A stretch of DNA of 64,000 nt, from contig NZ_FOXH01000006.1 in assembly GCF_900115665.1 (NCBI RefSeq), positions 248,001-312,000 on the forward strand, read 5' to 3'. Positions 37,707 to 46,089 of this stretch are shown here, piece by piece. Below the pieces are notes generated by a model. That model saw only the letters and a program-made list of their open reading frames with translations, did not search any database and was not told where the DNA came from. Within the stretch, counting starts at the first letter, position 1; each line of letters begins with the position of its first letter. Source of the stretch: Pseudarcicella hirudinis. Lineage in GTDB: Bacteria > Bacteroidota > Bacteroidia > Cytophagales > Spirosomataceae. Position numbers and translations under genes: made by a program.

Positions 37707-39386
37707 ATGAAAAAGATATATATAATATTGGTTTTACTGAGTTTTATTACCAGTTCCTGTGAAGATTATTTAAATACCAAACCAATTGATAAAATTGGGT
37801 TAGAACAATATTATACCGATGAGGCAGGTCTGACAAGTGTTTTATACGGGGTATATGATCCGCTAGGTTCAGGTAGTTTATATGGTAATAAATTATGGTT
37901 GGTATTAGAAGCATGCACAGATGAGGGATATTATGCTCGTAGTGCTCAAACAACAGGACCACAGGTTTATGTTTATGACGCAAGCGATGCGGATGTTTCA
38001 AATTTATGGACTGCCCTTTATGTGGGTATTGAGAGAGCCAATGATTTAATAGCTAATATCAATGTGCCGAAAATGGATGAGACTATCAGACAACAGATAT
38101 TAGGAGAAGCTTTGTTTTTAAGAGGATATTACTATTTTTTGCTGGTAAGTAGATTCGGGGATGTACCAATAAGACTAAGCCCTACAACAAGTCCTAACGG
38201 AGTTAGATTGGCTAAATCACCTGCTGCTGATGTTTATGCCCAGGTATTGAGAGATATGAAAGATGCGGAAGGTAAAGTTCGTCAGGCTAAATGGGATAAT
38301 TCCGCCCGTATTTCAAAAACAGTAGTTCAGGGGATTCTCGCAAGGGTATATTTGCAAATGGCGGGTTATCCTTTGATGGATGTTGCAAAATATGCTGATG
38401 CATTAGCATATTCAAAAAAAGTGATTGATTCCGGCGAACGGGATTTAAATGTTAGTTATAATACCGATCCTTTTTTCAATAGTTTTAATGAAACAGTACC
38501 ATCTATTCCAGCGAATTCTAACAATGCATACCGTCAGATATTTATCGATGCAGGACAAGAAACTAATGATACAAAAGAGATTTTATGGGAAATTGAATTC
38601 AAAGGAAATCAGACAGATGGATATAGTGAGAGGGGAGGTTTAGGAGCTCAGAATGGCATTACATTTACAAATGTTGCTTACACACCGACTGTAGGATATT
38701 CATATGGTTTCCACAAATGTACAGGACGATTATTCAATAAGTATGATGCTTCAGGACTAGATTTACGTCGTGATTGGATTTTAGCAAACTATAGCCTTAA
38801 TGTTGTTGGCACAGCAGTAGTAAGGGTTGCTAACACGGCTAAGACCCAACCTTATGGTAGAGATTGTGCCAAATGGAAAAGGGAATATGAAAAGATAATA
38901 CCTAAAGCTAAAAATGATTCAGAAATTGATTTTCCTCTCTTGAGATATGCAGATGTTCTTTTAATGTATGCAGAAGCTGATAACCAGGTAAATGGTTCTC
39001 CCAGTTCTTTAGCTATTGAATGTGTTAACAAAGTCCGTCGCAGAGCGTATGGACGAACGAATGTCTCATTACCGTATCCGACATCCGATGCTGCTACCAC
39101 AGCAGCAGCAACTTCTAAAGCCTCTTTCCAATTATTTATTGAAGATGAGCGTATGCGTGAATTATGCTTTGAAGATGTGCGTAAAATGGATTTAATTCGT
39201 TGGAATAAATTTATTTCTACGATGAAGTCTGTCAGTAGTGAAATCAGAACGCAGACGCTAAGTCCAAGCCAGCAATATGGAGCTTTAGGGGGAGAAAGCG
39301 TTGGGACAAAACATTTATTGTTCCCAATTCCTTCTGTAGAAACAACCTCTAATCCTTTGATAACGGAAAACAATCCGGGCTGGTAA
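37707..39386 (+). CDS. SusD/RagB-family outer-membrane lipoprotein
   Basis: A 559-residue surface glycan-binding protein. The signal MKKIYIILVLLSFITSSC ends in a lipobox (Cys18), followed by EDYLNTKPIDKIG. Helical TPR region: GEALFLRGYYYFLLVSRFGDVPI and VVQGILARVYLQMAGYPL. The C-terminal signature is DFPLLRYADVLLMYAEADNQ with FIEDERMRELCFEDVRKMDLIRW and the closing HLLFPIPSVETTSNPLITENNPGW. It begins 21 bp after susC. Its sequence is clearly distinct from the SusD at 13679-15124, consistent with a different substrate. The PUL enzymes downstream argue for a glycosaminoglycan ligand. Confidence 0.95.
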   Translation: MKKIYIILVLLSFITSSCEDYLNTKPIDKIGLEQYYTDEAGLTSVLYGVYDPLGSGSLYGNKLWLVLEACTDEGYYARSAQTTGPQVYVYDASDADVSNLWTALYVGIERANDLIANINVPKMDETIRQQILGEALFLRGYYYFLLVSRFGDVPIRLSPTTSPNGVRLAKSPAADVYAQVLRDMKDAEGKVRQAKWDNSARISKTVVQGILARVYLQMAGYPLMDVAKYADALAYSKKVIDSGERDLNVSYNTDPFFNSFNETVPSIPANSNNAYRQIFIDAGQETNDTKEILWEIEFKGNQTDGYSERGGLGAQNGITFTNVAYTPTVGYSYGFHKCTGRLFNKYDASGLDLRRDWILANYSLNVVGTAVVRVANTAKTQPYGRDCAKWKREYEKIIPKAKNDSEIDFPLLRYADVLLMYAEADNQVNGSPSSLAIECVNKVRRRAYGRTNVSLPYPTSDAATTAAATSKASFQLFIEDERMRELCFEDVRKMDLIRWNKFISTMKSVSSEIRTQTLSPSQQYGALGGESVGTKHLLFPIPSVETTSNPLITENNPGW

Positions 39387-39959
39387 CATATTAAACACCT
39401 CATTCTGGAACAGTCTTTCTGTTGCATGCCGCCACAGCACAGAAAGACAATGTAAAGAACCATTCACTTTTGCCAGAAATAAAAAATATTCGGCAGTTTC
39501 ATTTCTGTCAGGAAGCTATATCAATTTTTGGAGAAAGCAATTCATTCAAATGCAAAGCATTGACCATTTCACGGTGATAGTAATGCTGATTCCGATGTTT
39601 ATTGGTAATGTATAGTAACACTATTTATTTCTGCAATATATATTAATAAGCCTCCTTAGATGAGATTTGGCTATAAATGGACTCTATTAAATTCAAAACA
39701 AACACACCAGGAGTGAGAAGAGAGTAGTCGTGCAAAATATATCAGATTTTATCGCCATTTTCTTTCATATATAAAAAATACAGCTACTCTTTGTAATTTT
39801 CATGACTTGTAATATCACTATAACAGCACCAATCATGAATAAAAGTTAGGACTACCGTTCAGCAATTTGAACAAGGCTCCGCTCAATATGCCTAAAAGCA
39901 TCAGGCTTTATTTTGAGTTTAGTTTAAATAGATTATGAAAACTTTAACTTTCTAAAACA
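39387..39959. other. Long intergenic region between susD and the first lyase gene
   Basis: About 570 bp without a convincing gene. A perfect 10-bp stem, GTCTTTCTGT (39413-39422) with ACAGAAAGAC (39439-39448), follows susD and may terminate or process the transcript; there is no T-tract. The rest is AT-rich. A minus-strand frame at 38852-39463 is antisense to susD and not credible. The lyase gene probably has its own promoter here, but none could be pinned down. Confidence 0.4.
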
Positions 39960-42900
39960 ATGAAGACTAAAATTACGCTGTTACTCATTTATGTGTTTTT
40001 AATTTCAAATAGAATCAATGCCCAGATTACTATAGATACACAAGGGTTTAATTGGTCAAAAATTGAAGATACCACTCCTATAGCTCTGGACTACACCGAT
40101 GCTGACAATGGTGATGGTCTTAATGATGGAGCAATGCTCCTTAAATCAAGCGCAAGTACACCGGCATTACAAGGATTGCAGTATTTATTATCAGGAAGTC
40201 CGCTTACTGGTGAACAAATTAATCTCGAAGCAAAATATTATCAAGTAGGTTCGTCGTATCTAAAATTAAAAATGCAGGTTTATGATGTAACAGATAATGT
40301 TGTTTTAGGAGAATCGGCTGTGCTTACCACTAGTTCAGGAGTCGTTGGAACAGCTACTTTGTTGTATACATTTACCGCTTCTAGTGTTGGGGATCAAATT
40401 ATTGTTCGATTTGTTCGTGCAGATGACTTGAATCCTGTTCGCCAAGCTGCTATAGATTATCTAAAGGTAAACGGGCAATTTATTAGTATGCAGGCACCAC
40501 CGATAGCCTTTGATGTAAGCGATTTTGCCTGGTCAAAAATTGGAGATGTAACTCCGGTATCTATCGTTAAAACGGATGCCGATAATGGTGATGGTCTTAA
40601 TGATGGAGCTGTGCTCATTAAAGGGACTGCCACGACGCCCGCTTTACAAGGAATACAATATTTATTGGGAGGAACTCCTTTCGCCAATGGACAAATTAAT
40701 CTTGAAGTAAAATATTGGCAAACAGCCTCGTCATATTGTAAATTCAAAATGCAGGTTTATAATGTAACGGACAATGTTGTTTTGGCTGAAACAGCAGCTG
40801 TTACCACTGGTTCAGGGGTTGTTGGCACGCTTACTTTATCTTATGTTTTTACCACTTCGAGTTCAGGGGATCAAATTGCGGTACGATTTGTTCGTACAGA
40901 TGATTTGAATACAGCACGTCAGGCGGGGTTAGACTATGTAAAGGTAAATGGACAATTTATTAATATGCTTCCGGTATGTAAACCAACCTTTAATTTTGAT
41001 TTGCCACTTACCACGGCTACTACTTCAGAAATTAGCGATTTAAATACAATCCGTGCGAATTTGTCTAATCAAATTTTAGGAACAGCAGCTCCTTCTGCAA
41101 CTGCTTTAAATAATGCCATTGCTGCATATAATGCTTTAAATATTACCATAACAGGAAATACTATAACAGGAAATCCGATAACCAGTACCTCACAAATTGG
41201 TTTCTTAAAGACGTTTGCACAATATTTGAAATTTAGCCCCACTGATACCAGTGTAAGTAATATGGCGATGAAAGCCGTTTGGTATGCGACAGATCAAAAT
41301 TGTAATAAGACCAATACGGCGTTAACATTTTATAACTATCCTACATTATCTCGCGCTGTAGTGTTTCTCAACAGTTTCCTCTCTGATAAGGTAAAAAATA
41401 TGTTTGGTAATACTCTTCAAACTGAGACCGATTCGTTCAAATATCTTTTTGATCCCAATTACGATTTCAATACCATTCAAACGAATGGTGCAATTTTAAC
41501 TGATATAATGTACCTGGATATAGATGTGTTATTTGCTTATGCTGATTGGTTTAAGACTGATGATGAAAAAGTACGGTATTTTAAAACAGCTAAAAGATTT
41601 CTTGACCGTTTCTTGATATACACTCCTGGCACAAATGATGGTTTAAAAAAAGATGGTTTAGGAAACCATCACAATAACAGTTATGATGGTTATATGTATG
41701 CTTATAGTACAGTTTCGGCAGCTATTAAATCTTTAGAGGGTACCAGTTTTCAAATTGATCAGTCTTCTTATTTTAGATTTAGAGATGCGGTTTATGCCCA
41801 GACTATGTATTCTAACGATGCAGGGGTAAAACCTTTTGCAATGGCTGGAAGAAATCCGCAAACTAAAACGACCACATTATCATCCGGCACTTTAGCTAAT
41901 CTTGCTATATCCGGGGGTAAAATTTTAGGGTTAAGTAGTGCAGATTCTGTTTTGGCTGGAATTTACAATAGAAGATATGGTGTTAATAATAATTTTAACA
42001 ACAGTACTGTTACACCATTTGAGGAAGGTTATATCCAGTTTAACTACGGGAATTTAGGGGTATATAGGAAAAATAACTGGGTTGCATCGATGAAAGGACA
42101 ATCCGATGTGTTATGGGGTTCTGAGATTTATGCAAGTCAAAATAGATTTGGTAGATACCAAAGTTACGGGGCATTGGAAATTATATATCCCGGAAATGCC
42201 ACTACAGGAAATGGATATGACGTAGTAGGGTGGGACTGGAATTATAATCCGGGGACAACAACGATAGTATTGCCTTGGAGTAAATTGCATGCTGAAAGAG
42301 AGCGGATTGACGAAAAAAACACTTACGGCTTTGCTGGGGCTTTAGTATTAGGTCAAGCAAATAAAAGTGTTCTGTCAAAAAACATAGGACAATCCGGATT
42401 GTTTGCCATGAAATTTAAAGAACTGAGTAATGTAGGATTTGGCATTACTTATAGTCCAAATACTCATAATAATACTTTTGAATTTAATAAAACTTATTTT
42501 GCCGTAGATGATTTTATTATTTGTTTAGCCAATGGTATTAAAAATAATGATGCTACTAATCCAACGGTAACAACTTTATTCCAAAGGCTTAATAATAACT
42601 CAACAGATGTTTTGGTAAATGGTGATATAAAAACCAATCAAAGTACAGATTCATTTGCAGATAGTTCTCCTAACTGGATTATTGATAATTACAACACCGG
42701 ATACTACATTTTACCCAATTCTGGTGCTCTGAAAATCAGAAATTCTGTACAAACCACGCCTTATCAGAATCAGATTGCTCCTACTGATTCTACTATAGCA
42801 AGCAATTCGTCAAACAATTACCATCTCGCCTATCTGGATCATGGAGTTGCTCCGACGAACAGTTCATATGAATTCGTTTGTATACCTTCAGCTAGTACCT

Positions 42901-43595
42901 CAAGAATGACAACATTTGCTCAACAAATGCAATCTGCTGATAAGCCATATAGCGTTTATCAAAATAATGCTAACCAACAGATAATCGAACACAAAGCCTC
43001 TAAAACCTGGGCATATGCTTTGCCCGCTGCCAATGCTACAATTACTGATGGATTGCTTAAAGCAAACGACTCTCCTTGTTTAGTTATGTATAAAGTCCTG
43101 AATGAGAGTTCTTCAGAAATAATTCTTTCAGTTAGTAATCCAGATATGGGAGCTACGCCATCAACAGCGAAAACTATTACTTTGACCTTAAATGATCAAT
43201 GGAATGTATCGTTGGCAAATCCTAATGTCAGCATTGGTTCAGCTTCAGCCTCCGGAACAACAGTTTCGTTTACAGTTGCAGATGGATTTCCAGTTGAAAT
43301 AAAACTGGTACGTAATCAGGAGACATTGGGTACAACATCTCAGCAGAAAGAGACCAATGCGGTAAAAGTGTTCCCTAATCCGAGCAACAGCGAATTTGAA
43401 GTACAACTACCGGATAATGTGAACAGGCAGGCACAAATGTGGATAACCGATGTCGCTGGTCGTTTAATCAGAACGATTTCTCAAACTACAGACGATGCAG
43501 TTAGGTTCGGAGGAGATCTTCACACAGGAGTCTATTTCTTACAAGTGGTTATAGGAGGTAAACGTACAGCAATCAAGTTTATTAAACTTGAATAA
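39960..43595 (+). CDS. PL8-superfamily polysaccharide lyase with tandem N-terminal modules and T9SS sorting domain
   Basis: A 1211-residue secreted lyase. Signal MKTKITLLLIYVFLISNRINA is followed by two tandem modules of about 155 residues (roughly 22-175 and 181-334; period 159 residues) sharing LNDGAxLxK, TPALQGxQYLL, KMQVYxVTDNVVL and VRFVRxDDLNxxRQA. They look like carbohydrate-binding beta-sandwiches of no family I recognise. The lyase part has the helical toroid with HHNNSYDGY (His571, Tyr578), Arg631 in MAGRNPQ and Glu722 in LWGSEIY, then GWDWNYNPGTTTIVLP, the PL8 beta-domain signature. The last ~75 residues (VKVFPNPSNSEFEVQLP to the end) are a type A T9SS C-terminal sorting domain. 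Likely substrates are hyaluronan or chondroitin-type chains. Confidence 0.82.
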   Translation: MKTKITLLLIYVFLISNRINAQITIDTQGFNWSKIEDTTPIALDYTDADNGDGLNDGAMLLKSSASTPALQGLQYLLSGSPLTGEQINLEAKYYQVGSSYLKLKMQVYDVTDNVVLGESAVLTTSSGVVGTATLLYTFTASSVGDQIIVRFVRADDLNPVRQAAIDYLKVNGQFISMQAPPIAFDVSDFAWSKIGDVTPVSIVKTDADNGDGLNDGAVLIKGTATTPALQGIQYLLGGTPFANGQINLEVKYWQTASSYCKFKMQVYNVTDNVVLAETAAVTTGSGVVGTLTLSYVFTTSSSGDQIAVRFVRTDDLNTARQAGLDYVKVNGQFINMLPVCKPTFNFDLPLTTATTSEISDLNTIRANLSNQILGTAAPSATALNNAIAAYNALNITITGNTITGNPITSTSQIGFLKTFAQYLKFSPTDTSVSNMAMKAVWYATDQNCNKTNTALTFYNYPTLSRAVVFLNSFLSDKVKNMFGNTLQTETDSFKYLFDPNYDFNTIQTNGAILTDIMYLDIDVLFAYADWFKTDDEKVRYFKTAKRFLDRFLIYTPGTNDGLKKDGLGNHHNNSYDGYMYAYSTVSAAIKSLEGTSFQIDQSSYFRFRDAVYAQTMYSNDAGVKPFAMAGRNPQTKTTTLSSGTLANLAISGGKILGLSSADSVLAGIYNRRYGVNNNFNNSTVTPFEEGYIQFNYGNLGVYRKNNWVASMKGQSDVLWGSEIYASQNRFGRYQSYGALEIIYPGNATTGNGYDVVGWDWNYNPGTTTIVLPWSKLHAERERIDEKNTYGFAGALVLGQANKSVLSKNIGQSGLFAMKFKELSNVGFGITYSPNTHNNTFEFNKTYFAVDDFIICLANGIKNNDATNPTVTTLFQRLNNNSTDVLVNGDIKTNQSTDSFADSSPNWIIDNYNTGYYILPNSGALKIRNSVQTTPYQNQIAPTDSTIASNSSNNYHLAYLDHGVAPTNSSYEFVCIPSASTSRMTTFAQQMQSADKPYSVYQNNANQQIIEHKASKTWAYALPAANATITDGLLKANDSPCLVMYKVLNESSSEIILSVSNPDMGATPSTAKTITLTLNDQWNVSLANPNVSIGSASASGTTVSFTVADGFPVEIKLVRNQETLGTTSQQKETNAVKVFPNPSNSEFEVQLPDNVNRQAQMWITDVAGRLIRTISQTTDDAVRFGGDLHTGVYFLQVVIGGKRTAIKFIKLE

Positions 43596-43602
43596 AATAA
43601 CC

Positions 43603-43636
43603 TTCGGGATTCATGCCAGCTGGCATGAATCCCGAA
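43603..43636. repeat. Perfect 34-bp palindrome downstream of the lyase gene
   Basis: The 17-bp arm at 43603-43619 is the exact reverse complement of 43620-43636, with centre CCAG|CTGG and no spacer. It begins 7 bp after the lyase stop codon, is more GC-rich than the surroundings and is not followed by a T-run. As RNA it would fold into a very stable hairpin, so an end-of-transcript or processing element is the simplest reading. Confidence 0.75.
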
Positions 43637-43673
43637 TTACCAATTACCAAACTTTTGATGCAAATTATGACCC

Positions 43674-44684
43674 ATGAATAAGGATTTTAAAATATCTGTT
43701 GTTATACCCACCTTCAATGAAGTGAGCAATATCGGGATGCTTGTTTCAAAAGCACTCCCCATACTGGAGAATTATGCTGAGTATGAGATGATTTTTATTG
43801 ATGACGGAAGTACAGATGGCTCTCTTGCCGTATTAAAAAGACTCCATGAACTGAATGAAAATATAAAATATGTATCTTTTTCACGCAATTTCGGTCATCA
43901 GATGGCTTTGAGAGCGGGGATTGATTATGCTACAGGTGATTGTATCATTACGATGGATGCCGACCTACAACACCCACCTGAAATGATTCCGGGATTTGTG
44001 GAAAAATGGATGGAAGGCTATGAGATTGTTTACACGGTGCGAGAGGAAAGTGATGATGAAACATATTTTAAGAAAATATCCTCTTCTTTTTTCTATCAGG
44101 TAATCAAATTCGTTACAGATATTCCGATTGAGAAAGGAGCCGCTGATTTCAGATTGATAGATAGAAAAGTGGCTGATTATATCATTCAGCTGAAAGAAAA
44201 GGATTTATTTCTGAGAGGAGTTATACCCTGGCTTGGGTTTAAACAATATAGAATAGACTATACTCCTGCAGTGAGGTATTCAGGTAAAACCAAATACTCC
44301 TTGAAAAAGATGCTTACACTTGCAGCGACGGGAATAACGTCTTTCTCAACCAAGCCTTTGTATATGTCAGCATTTCTCGGGTTTCTGATGGTTGGTATTT
44401 CGGCATTTTATGGGCTTTATGCTCTTTTTCAACATTTGTTTAACCATAATGTTATTACAGGCTGGGCTTCGATTATCATTTTTACGAGTTTAATAGGCGG
44501 GATTCAGTTAATGATGATAGGAGTAATCGGCATTTATCTGGGGAAGATTTTTCAGGAAATGAAAGGGAGGCCGGGTTATGTTATACAGGATTATGCAGGA
44601 TTTGTAAGAGGAAAACAGGTTTTCAGCAATTCCGAAAAATATAATTACCGTAATCATAATAAAGGATACAAGGGGATTAATTAA
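43674..44684 (+). CDS. GT2-family glycosyltransferase, GtrB/DPM1-like, membrane-anchored
   Basis: A 336-residue enzyme that would move a sugar from a nucleotide donor to polyprenyl phosphate. The GT-A domain (residues 1-230) has VVIPTFNEVSNIGMLV, the donor motif FIDDGSTDGSL, DADLQHPPEMIPGF with the metal-binding DxD-like acids, and GAADFRLIDRKV. Two C-terminal membrane helices, about 237-262 and 272-297, end in IGVIGIYLGKIFQEMKGRPGYVI, diagnostic of the bactoprenol glucosyltransferase/DPM1 branch. It sits between two lyase/hydrolase genes of a degradative PUL, which is unusual because it is biosynthetic. It may modify surface glycans or be a passenger gene; the sequence does not decide. Confidence 0.88.
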   Translation: MNKDFKISVVIPTFNEVSNIGMLVSKALPILENYAEYEMIFIDDGSTDGSLAVLKRLHELNENIKYVSFSRNFGHQMALRAGIDYATGDCIITMDADLQHPPEMIPGFVEKWMEGYEIVYTVREESDDETYFKKISSSFFYQVIKFVTDIPIEKGAADFRLIDRKVADYIIQLKEKDLFLRGVIPWLGFKQYRIDYTPAVRYSGKTKYSLKKMLTLAATGITSFSTKPLYMSAFLGFLMVGISAFYGLYALFQHLFNHNVITGWASIIIFTSLIGGIQLMMIGVIGIYLGKIFQEMKGRPGYVIQDYAGFVRGKQVFSNSEKYNYRNHNKGYKGIN

Positions 44685-44843
44685 AAGGTTTCTCTGTTTC
44701 CGGATATTCAATGCTAATCATTTAAAGCTGTTATTATCATAGATTTAGGCTGCTGTCTATATTTCCAATATTATATATATTTTGAATCTGATTCCTCCTA
44801 CAGAAATAATGTCTGATAAATTGACAAGGCAAAACAAGAAAAA

Positions 44844-46058
44844 ATGAAAAGAATTAAATACCTGCTAATATTATTGTCCTTCTGTTGTTTATCATCTTTT
44901 GCACAGAAAGATAATAGAAAGGATCGTTTGGCAATGAAAAAAATGATTCATGATGATTTTGAATTTGCTGCAAAGCAAATTCAAAATTTAGAGAAAGCTA
45001 CTCCCTTGAATAAAATGCCAAGAACATTTGAGGACAACCGAAATATTAGTTCCGATGTTTATTGGTGGTGTAGTGGCTTTTATCCGGGATCACTTTTGTA
45101 TATCTATGAATATACCCGAAAACCATGGATACTTGATAAAGCCCAAAAAAGACTGGCAATTTTAGATACAGTAAAATATTTCACTAAAAACCATGATCTG
45201 GGGTTTATGATGTTTTGCAGTTTTGGAAACGCCTATCGATTGACAAAAAATGAAGAATATAAAAAAGTAATTCTTCAATCGGCTAAATCATTGGCAACCA
45301 GGTATCGTCCAAATGCCAAAGTTATTCAGTCATGGGAAATTACTGATGGCGCACTTAAACAAAAAGGTTTTGTTGGCCCGGTTATAATTGACAATATGAT
45401 GAATATAGAGATGCTGGAATGGGCAAGCCGAAATAGCAGAGATAAAAGCTTTGCAAACATCGCAGAAGCTCATGCGAACAGTACGATAAAAAATCACTTC
45501 AGGCCGGATTACAGCAGTTACCATGTGTTGGATTATGATTTGAATACCGGTGAAGTCAGAAAGAAAGTTACATCTCAAGGTTATGCAGATTCGAGTGCGT
45601 GGAGCAGAGGGCAGGGATGGGCATTGTACGGTTATACTATGATGTATCGTTTTACCAAAAATCCTGCTTATCTGAAACAAGCTCAAGGGGTTGCAAAATT
45701 CATTTTGAACAATCCCAATTTACCGGCAGATAAGGTTCCGTATTGGGATTTTGACGCACCAATAACCCCAACTACTTTGCGGGACGTTTCGGCGGCTTCT
45801 GTTTACGCCTCAGCCTTGTTAGAATTAGGACAATATACTTCGGGGAAGGAAAAACAAAACTACATTGATGTTGCCAAAACCATTCTGAAGTCTTTGTCAA
45901 CTCCAAAGTATAGAGCAAAACCGGGAGCTAATGGAGGTTATTTATTGATGCATAGTGTAGGCTCAATTCCGCATAATTCAGAAGTAGATACACCACTCAC
46001 TTATGCCGATTATTATTTTTTAGAAGCATTATTGCGATATAAAAAATGGTATTTATAG
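44844..46058 (+). CDS. GH88 unsaturated glucuronyl hydrolase
   Basis: A 404-residue exported enzyme (signal MKRIKYLLILLSFCCLSSFA). It hydrates and releases the 4,5-unsaturated uronic acid from the non-reducing end of lyase products. The (alpha/alpha)6 barrel includes DVYWWCSGFYPGSLLY, the HDLGFMMFCSFGNAY motif with Asp118, and VIIDNMMNIEMLEWA with Asp183; these two aspartates correspond to the catalytic pair of the family. DSSAWSRGQGWALYGY and DFDAPITPTTLRDVSAASV are also conserved. Length is normal for secreted GH88. It directly complements the neighbouring PL8 lyases, which generate its substrates, and is followed 31 bp later by the next lyase gene. Confidence 0.93.
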   Translation: MKRIKYLLILLSFCCLSSFAQKDNRKDRLAMKKMIHDDFEFAAKQIQNLEKATPLNKMPRTFEDNRNISSDVYWWCSGFYPGSLLYIYEYTRKPWILDKAQKRLAILDTVKYFTKNHDLGFMMFCSFGNAYRLTKNEEYKKVILQSAKSLATRYRPNAKVIQSWEITDGALKQKGFVGPVIIDNMMNIEMLEWASRNSRDKSFANIAEAHANSTIKNHFRPDYSSYHVLDYDLNTGEVRKKVTSQGYADSSAWSRGQGWALYGYTMMYRFTKNPAYLKQAQGVAKFILNNPNLPADKVPYWDFDAPITPTTLRDVSAASVYASALLELGQYTSGKEKQNYIDVAKTILKSLSTPKYRAKPGANGGYLLMHSVGSIPHNSEVDTPLTYADYYFLEALLRYKKWYL

Positions 46059-46089
46059 CCTAAGCAAAGAATCAAAATGAGTAAAAGAA

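Noticed and set aside
38852-39463. Minus-strand open frame of 203 codons over the end of the second susD
   Set aside because: Antisense to the conserved SusD C-terminus; no domain features.
40081-40985. CRISPR array or short tandem repeat
   Set aside because: The repeat is a 477-bp coding duplication (two protein modules), not a spaced short-repeat array.
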